Shown here in pieces: positions 49,125 through 59,500 of a DNA stretch of 64,000 bases (positions are counted from its first letter, which is position 1; the number at the start of each line of letters is the position of its first letter). The notes below the pieces were generated by a model. It was not told where the DNA came from. It saw only the letters and a program-made list of their open reading frames with translations, and did not search any database. The stretch spans positions 62,001 to 126,000 of the forward strand of contig CAXKVR010000204.1 in the NCBI GenBank assembly GCA_964058845.1, read 5' to 3'. This stretch comes from Carex sylvatica. Lineage: Eukaryota > Streptophyta > Magnoliopsida > Poales > Cyperaceae. A program made the translations under genes and the position numbers.

Positions 49125-50581
49125 TAGCTGCAACAGCGAGACTCATCATTAACATATATTTATTAACCTCACGTTGCTTTGAAACTAACTCATTCTTCTA
49201 TAATCAAATGCAGGATACACTATGAATATCTTACCAAGGATGATAAGAACGTAAACAGATACAGGTAAATAAGTAATTTATGAAATTTATATTAATTTCT
49301 CTCAGTCTATTAATGCACATATATAACTAATAATTATGATCCTAATGTATATATGCAAGCAGTCTTTTGTTCATAATTAATAATGACTAAATATACAATT
49401 CGTGCGTATTTAAAGGAAAGAACTGCGGTGCTTAAGGAGGAAAGACCTCATTGAAACATTGGCAAGGTATCTGCCGGGTGAACAAATACGCTTCGGTTCT
49501 CACGTTACATCGTTGGGTTTCGATCACACGGAAAATTTGCATGTTCTCAATACGCATGATGGTGCCACCATCAAAGCTAAGGTACATATCATACAACCAA
49601 ATTAAGCTTTAAATATCAAGATTCTATTACTATATATGACTATAATAAAAAGAAAACATTACACTGTGTGTGCCATTATTAATTCTAGGTCCTTATTGGC
49701 TGCGAGGGATTGCACTCGATGGTAGCCAAGACGCTGCAGCTCTCACCTCCCAAATTTTTCCCGGCATGGATTACACGCGGTTTCACAACATACCCGGAAG
49801 GGCATCATTTCGGGAATCATTTTTTTCGTTTTGAAACAGGGAAAGCAGTTTACGGCAGGATCCCAATTGACGACAAAAATGTTCACTTCTTCGTGAACAT
49901 TTTCACTGAACCCACAGGTGACCAATTTACACCAACTTATAAGATCACAATTAAGAAATATCAAAGAAAAGAAGACAATGAAGAAAAAAATGTTAAATTG
50001 TTAATGCTGGCACAACTTCTAATGGATTTGATAATATATAAATTTATATAAATACAGGAGACATGAGCGACCCTGAAGTCATCAGAGAATACACAATGGA
50101 GCAACTGAAGCAATCGCCAAGCGAGATTTTGGAGTCAGTGAGGATCTGTGACATGGAAACCTTGAGCATGAGGCAGGCCGCCTATCGGTACCCGTGGGCC
50201 CTGTATCACCAAAGTTTCAGGAAGGGAACAATGACAGTTGCCGGTGATGCCATGCATATCATGGGTCCATTCATCGGCCAAGGCGGCGCAGCTGCACTTG
50301 AAGATGCTGTTGTGCTTACTAGGTGCTTGTCAAACGTCATAAATGCACCGGTCATCGCTTCTTCTGACGAAAAATGGGCTGAGAGGGTCGGAGAGGCAAT
50401 TGATTTGTACGTCAAAGAGAGAATGCCAAGGCTCTTGAGGCTCAGTTGGCAATCTTATTTTGTTGGAATTCTTAACTGCAACAAGTCATGGCTTATGAAG
50501 TTGGTAGCTAATTTTCTGTTGAGGTTGTTCTTCGGAGGAAACAACCTCAACCATGCACTGTTTGACTGTGGAACTATCTAA
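47014..50581 (+). CDS. FAD-dependent monooxygenase, MO1/MO2-like (gene C)
   Basis: Paralogue of gene A with the same six-exon layout: 47014-47093, 48276-48422, 49214-49264, 49416-49581, 49689-49917 and 50058-50581. Exon lengths are identical (80/147/51/166/229/524), giving 398 aa. GGGISG, an acidic LERSK segment, GCEG, AGDAMH and GQGG are all kept. It is the most diverged copy in the substrate-side half: MVTSLDFDH in A is HVTSLGFDH here, and the C-terminal segment reads SWQSYFVGILNCNKSWL where A and D share GTL-STKSWL. Intron 1 contains an inverted copy of the family's promoter and exon 1 start. A MITE lies directly after the stop codon. A (TA)n run is at 49086-49122. No stop or broken splice site is seen. 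Confidence 0.93.
47115..47505 (-). repeat. Inverted copy of promoter, leader and exon 1 start inside intron 1 of gene C
   Basis: 47163-47457 read backwards gives GATGATTAAACGGCCCGTTG, AACATATAACACAGTCCAAC, GAGAACTAATTGAGAAAGCT, GATCAATTCACCATCATTTC, then AAATGGGTATACAGAGGAAG and TGCATGAT. This is the family's promoter, leader and first codons. A 41-bp leader segment is present twice. The insert is flanked by a 48-bp direct repeat of intron sequence (47115-47162 and 47458-47505, one mismatch). The junction at 47163 shares ATTACAAT with the exon sequence. The copy has diverged from the sense promoter just upstream (46840-47045), so the predicted stem is imperfect. Confidence 0.93.
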
Positions 50582-50587
50582 AGCCGA

Positions 50588-50752
50588 CGAATGCGCACAA
50601 ATCTCAACTGTCTGATTTTAAACAAAATAAATTCAGCTTTTATCTATAATATAGAAGTTTTTTAATATTAGTGCCGATCTGCTCTGCACGAATTTTGAAA
50701 TAGATTGAATGGTTGAGATAGTACATTAACTCAAAAGATTTTCTTTTGAGTT
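50588..50752. mobile_element. MITE in the 3' UTR of gene C
   Basis: From CGACGAATGCGCACAAATCT to TTTTCTTTTGAGTTAATTCG it resembles the TCTGCATTAACTCAAAA family of 21.6-23.0 kb. In gene D the stop codon is followed almost directly by GGTTTGAGTTCGGTTCTTCT. In gene C the same phrase appears only after this insert. Confidence 0.8.
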
Positions 50753-51084
50753 AATTCGGTTTGAGTTCGGTTCTTCTGTGGACGTAGCTGTGATGATGTA
50801 ATATGTATACATATAATACGAATAAAACCCATCTTGGCCATATATGGGGATGGGCCTTGTCAGGCGGTTGATTATATGTTTTGTCAGGGACTAGATGAAT
50901 ATGTATCATATATAATGTTACTTTATGTGGGGCTAATAGTATTAAATTTTATAAAATTTTAAAATTTTAAAGGACAAAAATGAAATTTTTTAATTGATAG
51001 GATGGCTTAATTAGCCTCATTCAATTACATTATGTTCTGCCACTGCATAAGAGAATCTAGCTATACATTATAATGCAAAAATAG

Positions 51085-51375
51085 TCCAACTCTTATCATT
51101 TTATCATCCGAAATTTTTAAATATATCATTTTTTCAAAAATGATAAACTAAAAGACCACGATTCTGTGAAATTTTAAAAAATTGCATGGCCGCATCCCCT
51201 AGGTGTGGCCACCTTTTTACGGGTCGCATCCCCTAGATGCGGCCACCAGAAAAGATGCCGCATTTTCTAGATGCGGCCATGCTATTTTTCGAAATTTCAT
51301 AAAATCGTAGTCTTTTGATTTTTTATTTTTGAGAATATGATATTTTTAAAAATTTTGATTTTATCATATTGCGTT
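51085..51375. mobile_element. Foldback element with ATGCGGCCA core
   Basis: Arms of about 100 bases pair: AAATTTTTAAATATATCATT with ATGATATTTTTAAAAATTTT, AAAAGACCACGATTCTGTGA with TCATAAAATCGTAGTCTTTT, and GCATGGCCGCATC with GATGCGGCCATGC. The centre holds three copies of the phrase GCATCCCCTAGRTG / CATTTTCTAGATGCGG. It is non-coding. Confidence 0.82.
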
Positions 51376-51975
51376 AGTTTTATGTTAAGGGTGTTCTATA
51401 TGCACGAAGTAATTTGGTCTATAGCTCGTCGATCAATATATAAACACATATATATTAACGTTACAAAATAATAATCTGCATCAGTTAAGTGTCAATTAGT
51501 ATACAAATCTATCTTATAGATTAATTTTTGATGGGAAAGTGAACAGTACTCACGTAACACAGCTAAACGGGTCCCTCTGTCAGCAAAATAATAGTACGTC
51601 ACCGCTCTTTTCCTAATTTTTTTTCTACTTTTCTTTTCTTCAAATTTTATTTCTCCTGACTTCTACAATTTTCTTTCTTTCAAAAAGAAAAGATTGGCTT
51701 TTCTTCGTTTCTCCTCCCTCCATTGTTAGTTTTGTCTCTTCGCTTCGTCTGTTAATTTATCGACTTGCTATCTCAATCCTGCTAGCCTCGTCTACTACCG
51801 GGCTCGCCTCAACTCTATTTTTATTATATCTCTACAAAACTTATTACTTTCTGTAATAAATATAAAAATATTTTATACACTTTTCTCTTCCCCTCAAAAA
51901 ATTTGCCGAGGCATCACAACTCATAAGGCGTTCGCCTATAGTTTATTGGAAAGTAAGACTTACACTGATAAATAT
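51376..51975. other. Spacer between gene C and unit D
   Basis: AT-rich, with a CT/TTCTTTC-rich stretch at 51610-51730. No gene or transposon end is recognised. Confidence 0.4.
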
Positions 51976-52590
51976 TATAGGCGCGTATGTGCACGCATTG
52001 ATAAATAAATAAGCAAATAAAATTCCTGCTGGCAATATTGAAATATCCTCTTAAAATAATAAATTTGTTCTCAGAATATGTATTTGGAGAAAAGAGATAA
52101 TATTTTGTATAATTAACCTTGTGCATTTGATTATAATGACTCTATTTATAGATTTAATTATAATTAATTCTAAATATCTCCACTAATTATTTACTACCTA
52201 TCACTATTATATTTCTAATCAACTCTTACAATTTACACCCACTAATATTTTCAATACAATATGTATGCGATCCTCTTACATAAATAAGCGCATATCATAT
52301 TGTCATTTGTAAATGACAATCTGCATCAGTTAAGTATTAATATTACAGAAATTTAATAAAAAAACATATTTTTTTTAATAAAAATAATAATACACAAATT
52401 TAATAATCAAACTCACTGTGTAGCTCATAATCAGATGATTTATAGGGCGTAAATGTATCATTAATTCTTAGAGCAGAACTTGTAGCTAGTCTGAGTTTAA
52501 CAGTTCTTAGATTCATAGGCACTCCAGACTATCTTATGACCATCTTTCAAGTAATCATATAATCGGCCTGCGGGTTTCAATAAAAAAAAA
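51976..52590. repeat. Distal upstream block of unit D, with empty CACTA-1 site
   Basis: It matches 38390-38472 plus 41485-41740 once CACTA-1 is removed: ATTCCTGCTGGCAATATTGA against ATCCTGCTGACAATGG, CTTAAAATAATAAATTTGTT, then GTTAAGTATTAAT and CTGTGTAGCTCATAATC. The uninterrupted TTAAGTATTAAT at about 52328 is the pre-insertion site. Confidence 0.85.
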
Positions 52591-52653
52591 TGATTTCCGT
52601 CGAAATGGCTATCCTGAATTCAACATTGTATCTTAACAGGAATTTCACAGATC

Positions 52654-53505
52654 ATGATCAACGGTTTATTGGAAAAGAAAATTATCCTGAAGCGAGGCGT
52701 TCGGCAAGGAGACCCTTTATCCCCACTCCTATTCATACTGGCAATTGATTTCCTTGCCAGATATGTGCAAAAATTAACAAACACGGGAGCGCAAATGACC
52801 ACATGCTTACTGTATGCTGATGATGCAATGTTCTTTGTGAAACCAGAAATTCAGCAACTTCATCAAGTGCTACAAATCATCCTCACAGTGTTCAAACAGA
52901 TTTCAGGGCTATCAGTGAATCTGACCAAGTCAGAACTTTTGGTCACCATGGGCACACATGCATTTCATCGGGAGCTAGCAAATGTCTTAGGATGCAAATT
53001 GGCAACCCTACCTTTCACATACTTAGGTTTACCTCTGTCAAATAAGAAATTACCAAAAAGTGCCTACCTAACCTTAATTCAAAGAATGAACAAGAGACTA
53101 GGTGGTTGGACAGCCAAGCACTTATCAATTGCAGGGAGGATAGTTATGATTAACTCAGTGTTGTCTTTGCTACCAACTTATTTCATGTCATGCTTGAAAC
53201 TACCGGATTGGGTGATTAAAGATATTGACAAAATAAGGAGGTCTTTTCTTTGGCATGGAGCGTCCCCTCTACCACAAAAGAAAATGAATCTGGCAAATTG
53301 GACCTTAGCATGTACTCCAAAGGGATTTGACGGCCTAGGAATCATGGATTTGGTAACTTTCAACCAAGCACTTCTAATGAAATGGTATTGGCAGTGGAGA
53401 AAGCCACACATCACATTATGCAAGCCACTGCTAATGCAAAACATCGACCGTAATGGGTTACCGGACTCTCCAATTTTCAACACTGCAATGAGAAACTCCA
53501 TATAA
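52654..53505 (+). pseudogene. LINE ORF2 reverse transcriptase fragment
   Basis: A 283-codon open stretch holds RT palm motifs in order: RQGDPLSP at the start, YADD about 55 residues later, a lysine/serine-containing NLTKSE block, and the LGLPLS and GRIVMINS blocks. The fingers region and the endonuclease domain are missing, so it cannot be an active enzyme on its own. The frame stops at 53505, and related coding sequence continues in other frames. Confidence 0.9.
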
Positions 53506-53519
53506 TTCTGCAAATTTGC

Positions 53520-54323
53520 TTTCACACATTACCCGCGAAATGGAGAAACAATTAGGTTCTAGGATAACAATTGGAGGGGGATCACTCTATGTGCACAATT
53601 TCTAACCTTATACACATATGCCCTTGACACAGACATAACACTTAAGCAAGCTTGCACTGATGCCCCAATAGACTTGCTCTTCAGAATCAGACTACCTGAC
53701 AACGCACAAGAGGAACTGGAAAAGCTAAAGAATATGCGAACGGGTCTAACTTAAAACTCGTTATCTCAAGATGATATAACTTGGACATGGAACGAATATG
53801 GAAACTACACAGTAAGGACCAGTTACAGAGCAATGAAAAACAATCCGCGAATTCTAAACAAGGCAAGCAAAATCTGGAAATTAGACGTACCACCTAGAAT
53901 TAAAATATTCGGGTGGCTGATGCTACTAAACAAGCTGTTTGCAATTGACAATCTCAATAAGAGAGGTTGGCCAATAGTTAACAGATGTGTTTTATGCAAG
54001 GCACAGAGTGAATCGATCAAACATATGATGGATGAATGCATTTATTCGAAATCAGTATTTTTTTTCAATTGAGAAATGAATTACCAAAACAAATGCCGCT
54101 AATGGACATTATCACATCAATTGAGAGACTAACAGATAGCAACACCACGAAGAGCCAGAAGAGCATAATATTGATAGCGCAATTTTGCATATGGAGGGAA
54201 CGGTGTGGCAGGACTTTCACGGAGGAAAGCAAAGACACTAAAGATATCAAACATGAAATATTGTGCCAGCTACAATACATATCAGAAGGAAGAACGAGAA
54301 GAACACTTACATATAACAAGTAA
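53520..54323 (+). pseudogene. LINE ORF2 C-terminal (zf-RVT) remnants, frameshifted
   Basis: 53833-54060 gives KIWKLDVPPRIKIFGWLMLL followed by a Cys-rich 'RCVLCKAQSESIKHMMDEC' zinc-knuckle, then a frameshift. 54063-54323 continues with an 'AQFCIWRERCGRTFTEESKD' segment, the usual tail of these proteins. Confidence 0.85.
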
Positions 54324-54594
54324 TTGTCCAAGCCGCAAATCAAGCTTCTTTACTGTCTTATGCAACTTTTACTTTTCTTACCCTCTCATTTTTCATTTCT
54401 TACTTTATGTTTTTTTTCTGTTTCGTGTCATCACTACTCAATCTGTTTTGAGTAACCTTTTATTTTACTACGATGTAGTTACATACTCCATATAACAGAT
54501 TCCATTTCAATTAAATACGGGCTAGACTCATATTTTTCTTCAAAAACAAAATAAAAAAAGGAAAAGAATTACACAATATTTAATAAATAATATA

Positions 54595-55090
54595 GCGGAT
54601 AACACGCATTGACAAATAATAAGTGAACCGGGGAGGGAAAATCCGGCTGACAATGACCACCACACACCCCCCCCCCATTTAAAATTATAAACTTAAATTG
54701 CAAATGCACCTAACAAACAAATTAATTAATAAATTAATATTTCAGAATATATAATTAAAGAGGGATCCGTCCAAGATCCAACCAACGGATATAAATAAAA
54801 ACAATATTTCGGACAGTACACCTAACGAACAAATAATTACATAATAAATTAATCTCTCTGATCTGATCCGATCCTCTCACCATCTTTCTACATTAATTCA
54901 TGGTGCAACGTCAAGAGTGCTACATAGAAAATGAGATCGGCTCCATCACCTTTGTCTTTGTACCAATATTGATTGGCATTCCTACTATTTCCATTTTGTT
55001 TGTATTATTAGAAAAAGAGAGAGGAGATATGATTTGGAATAAACATAATTTTATAATATTATTTCTATCATGCAATGTCAAAATTATATA
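54595..55090. repeat. Upstream block of unit D, with empty CACTA-2 site
   Basis: GCGGATAACACGCATTGACA, AATAATAAGTGAACCGGGGA and GGGAAAATCCGGCTGACAAT run on without the CACTA-2 element that splits the same sequence in unit C. Next come CAATATTTCGGACAGTACAC and CTCTCTGATCTGATCCGATC, as in the other units. Confidence 0.88.
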
Positions 55091-55092
55091 TA

Positions 55093-55490
55093 TAGAGAGA
55101 GAGATGGGCTATGGTACATTGCAATGTATAGCCTTCTTTGTAAATTGGACTATAAATCACGTGATTCAAAGTCCAAATAACCGATTCAAAGTCCAAATAA
55201 CCGATCCAAACCGTTCATTTTGTTGTCCATATTAATATTTGTTTGGAGACCAAATTTTACGTTTTTTGAAAAAAATTTACTATTTTTTTAGATTTATTGA
55301 AAATTGTTGTTTTCAGACAAATCTGGACCATAAAAAACAGCAATTTTCAATAAATCTAAAAAAATAGTAAAAAAATTTCAAAAAATATAAAATTTGGTCT
55401 CCAAAAACATATTAATATTGACAATAAGATGAACGGTTTGAATCAGTCATTTGGACTTTAAATCACGTGATTTATAGTTTGCTCAAAACA
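55093..55490. mobile_element. Foldback MITE in the unit D upstream region
   Basis: The left end GAGATGGGCTATGGTACATT is the same as in the element at 33748. Paired inner arms are AACCGTTCATTTTGTTGTCC with ACAATAAGATGAACGGTTTG, and TAGATTTATTGAAAATTG with CAATTTTCAATAAATCTA. It is absent at the matching position of units A (25437) and C (46150). A short (TA)n(GA)n tract sits at its left border. Confidence 0.85.
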
Positions 55491-55585
55491 ATTTGAGCTT
55501 GATTAAAGAGAAAACAAAAACAAAATAGAGAAACAAAATGAGAATGCAAAGAAAATCGCAAACATATGCTGCAGTCTAACTTAGT

Positions 55586-55890
55586 TTAAAAGATAATGAA
55601 GTTTAATTGCACCCGTACTTCAATCTGCAAATATGTTACTGATCTGTTTTCTTCTATGAAAATCCTAGAGCAGCATTCCTTCCATAACAAGAATTGAGTT
55701 ATCATTAGGATAGATCTGGTTCTGAGCTGAACTGTGCCATCTAATATAACTCCTATGGGTAGTTTGTTTACTGGTATGGTAAGTATCTGTTGTGTGTGTA
55801 GTTCCTGATACAGACTCAAAGCAAAGGGACAGTCATTGAACAAGTGTACCGATCGATTCTGAATCTGATCTGCATAGAGAGCACCTATTG
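55586..55890 (-). pseudogene. LINE C-terminal fragment (zf-RVT tail)
   Basis: The minus strand gives a 'SVHLFNDCPFALSLYQEL' segment followed by 'SILMITQFLLWKECCSRIF', the zinc-knuckle and terminal helix region of plant LINE ORF2. It is inserted between the MITE and the conserved GCCTATTTGAATCAC block. The uninterrupted version is in units A and C. Confidence 0.75.
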
Positions 55891-56399
55891 GCCTATTTGA
55901 ATCACTGCATAACAAATTTCTGATCTATATATACTCAGATCGTACGTTAAGTCTCTCATCAATACTATATTAGCAAAAAAAAATTGTCATTGAATGCATG
56001 TTTCATAAATCGAGCATTGATTCGGCTGCGGAAAGTTAAGTTTACTTAATTTTAATACAATAAATGTTTGTAAGACTAAATCAATTTCTTATCATAATAA
56101 TTTAAAGTTTAGGAAAAAAAGTAAAGAAGTCCATTTGTACAAATTCAATTAATTGAATCAATAAATTAAGTTAAACTGAGAGGATTCGGATTCTATAACG
56201 TGATCATATATATTTTAAATTTTCAACGAAAGAAATCTAAAAATAATAAGAATTTAATAATATGTCCATTTGCAGCGTTGCCAGCGTATCATTTTGATTC
56301 CAACAAAATTTGTAGGGCCTAAGATAGTGACGGGTAATTTTTATTTTTATCTTTGGTGATTACACGGCCTGTAGGCCCAGTGACGGGTAGTTGGTATAG

Positions 56400-56410
56400 G
56401 AATATATAAC
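56400..56410 (+). promoter_or_regulatory. TATA box of monooxygenase gene D
   Basis: GAATATATAAC lies about 125 bases before the start codon, in the context GTTGGTATAGGAATATATAA. Confidence 0.65.
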
Positions 56411-56534
56411 ACAGTTACACAGTCCATCTTGTTATTAAAACCTCCACCATAAAGCATAAACCATAGCCACACCTCGTAAAAGAGAGAACTAATTGAGAAA
56501 GCTGATCAATTCACCATCATTTCATTTAGTGCAA

Positions 56535-59500
56535 ATGGGTACAGAGGAAGTGCATGATATTGTGATTATTGGCGGAGGCATCAGTGGTCTTGCTCTTTCC
56601 CTTGGTCTTTACAGGTTATGATTTTTCTGTGAAATGTTCTTATATATACAAATATTACGATAAAAATGTTCCTGAAAAGTTCATGTCAAAAAATATCGTA
56701 TTTCATGACAAAGGAGTTGGAATATATTAATATTCATATATAGCTCTACATTTAATCATTTATTTACTGTATAACTTTTTGGTTCTCATGTGAACCAAAA
56801 AGTTATGTATTTTTACATTTGTTTAATTATTAACTTAATGTTGCGTATACGGAATCATAATTAATTGCATCTACTTCTCATAGGTCGGCGGAACTAGAAA
56901 ATTTAAATTAGAGAAACTTAACATAAAATAATGCAAAAACTTACAATGTGTGATAAGTGAGATTTGAATTAATCTAAGTCACCACAATCACAATGTGAAT
57001 TTCTTGTTAATAGTCTACAAGCACATATTTGATATTTTATGATTGAAAGATCTTTACTATATAAAAATATTAAAGAAGAAATTAAATTAAATTTTAATAT
57101 GTATAATTATTATTTTTATAACTATAGGCATCGTTAAGCATCCTTAATTTGTGAAGATAGAAATGACTATATATTTTTGAAGATATAACTACGTAAATTG
57201 CTATTTCCGAAAATATGATTATTACTAACAGTAATATCTACGAAGATACCAACTTTATTAAAGCAAATTTATTCTGGCGAAAAAACAGATTCTTATAGAT
57301 CTTTTTTTCTTTTTCTTTTTTTTTTATGGTTGGCGAGAACGCTAACAATTGTATTGATAATAAAAAGAGTTTGTTTACAAATAGATCTTCTATGTTAAAA
57401 GTAACTATTGATATGGTACGTAATTAATGCACTAAGTCACTTTAGGTTTCCTCTAATTAAATAGTTTTGTGTTGGTATGAGGTATATTGAGGTGCATGCC
57501 ACACAAAAAGGGAAAAAATTCTGCGCCAAACAAACTACATGTGGTTATTATCTCCCTCTATTATCTATATATCGACATATTTATTAGTATATATGTCGTA
57601 ATCAACGTCAAAAATTACAAGGGAAAAAACATGCAGCTCTTATAAAAAATATTATATATATAAGTGTCATTTTTAGCCAAATTTAAAGCAATCAATCTAT
57701 TGGATTCATTTCACTTTCATTTCTTATATTTTGACAGGAAATTAATGATCACCAAGTTTTCCATTTGTAGTTACTTGACCAGGGCACCAGACAGTAATAA
57801 TATAATAACACTAGTGCATAAAAGCACATCAGAAACGGTTCCCGACCCCTACAGTTGTTAATGGCCTGATAGTTGAAGTATAAAGGCTTCAACAATAATT
57901 AAGAACAACATAACTTTGTAATTTACACCTTTGGTGTCAAAATCAATGAAGTCTGGAAGCCTGACTCCCTGTTTCTACCTCAAAAATAATTAAAAACCGT
58001 TGTTGAATGCAACAACCACCAACGGTTCTTATACATAACCATAAATAATATTTTTTTTAAAGTTTAGTTTTCATATTTGACTATCTATAAATATTAATTC
58101 AACCCTATGAAAATACTTTCAATTAATTAAGTATGAAAACATCACACTATCACAAATCAGAAAAATTAAGTATAGTTTTACTTATACAAATTATAACCAT
58201 CATGCTAACAAACAAAAGTAAAAAATATTGCAAAGAACCCTTGATATGACTTTACATATATTTCATAAACAATGCCTAAGAATAAAATATGATAAAGGGG
58301 AAGAAAAAAGGAAACTACAAAGTAAAAAAATTAATCAGAATCTTCAACTCAAGTTTTTGCGACTTGAAATGATATTTTTTGCATCTAAAATATGGAATAT
58401 CTTGTAAAAACTCAAGAGTGTTGGTATATCTCTTCACGATCTTTCCGAAAACTTAAATGTTGAAATCATAGTTTCCTGCGAAAAGTTATGTATGTTTGAA
58501 GTTTATTTGTCTTTGGTTACCTTCTCGGTAAAGCAGGGGCAAATCTAAGCTCTCATGATTTAAAAAAATTATGCATTAAAATTTAATTAATTTTTTTAAA
58601 CCTTTTATATAGTTCAACCCTCATAAATTATCAAATATTTACTAGGGATAGAGCTTTATTTTATAATAGTGAAGACTTGAGTTTAAATTCCACCAACTAC
58701 ATATGTATTTTAAATTTCAACTTCCCCTCCCCTCTCAAAATTTTCTAGTTCTACCTCTGCCATAAAAACCTCGCCTCCCTTAATAAATAATAGAAAATTC
58801 ACAAGACACTAATCAAACTAATCAGAGAGAGAGAGAGAGAGAGAGAGAGGGCTCTGTGAGAACAGATAAAGACTTATCTGTGACCAAATCGTTGTTAGGG
58901 TCTTTAAATTTTGTTTTTTTCGACTTATTTACAAATTCGACACATGTAACGTACACTAATTGTTTGTAATAAATTTGACACATGCAACATACACTAATTG
59001 TTTATTACAATATTCATCTACCACAGTGATTAGGCGTTGGTGACCAACAAACTATCTCTATCTCATATCACTGTCATTTAATTTACATAAAATTGTCAAG
59101 GCATGTACATGCACTTAATTAATCTTACAATAATTGAATTACACTCATTTAATTAATTCACTTAATGTGCCTTCGTGACACATATCCTCTTTTTATTTTC
59201 ACAATAATTATTTTCTTTTTCTCAAGATTGTAAAAGTTTACATTTCAGTATTTTTTTTTTGAGAAAAAATATGGATCGTGCCCGTATTTAATTGATAATT
59301 GCAATTACAAAGATTTGTAGCTGCATGAAAAGGTAAACACAATGTGCTCAAAAGAATTTGAGCCAAAACGAAAAGGAAAAGGAAAAAAATAAGAAAGCAA
59401 ACTACCTAAACAAAAGTAGAAGACAAATATACGAAAAAAGACAAATGAAAAGGAAAGACCACCATTCCTCTACTCCGGTCTTGTTGTGGTTTACAGCGCG

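Larger units (their letters stand above)
52591..54560 (+). mobile_element. 5'-truncated LINE (L1-type) in unit D
   Basis: It interrupts a junction that is continuous in unit C (GGGTTTCAATATAAAA... to GCGGACAACACGCATTG). Only the 3' part of ORF2 remains. 52654-53505 has RT motifs GVRQGDPLSPLLFILAIDF and the catalytic LLYADDAMFF, then a 'TYLGLPLS' and a 'GRIVMINSVLSLLP' segment, all typical of plant LINEs. Beyond 53505 the frame is broken by stops and shifts. The zf-RVT tail (about 53830-54320) is in two further frames. It ends in an A-rich stretch, with A-rich flanks (AATAAAAAAA) on both sides that may be the target duplication. Confidence 0.93.
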
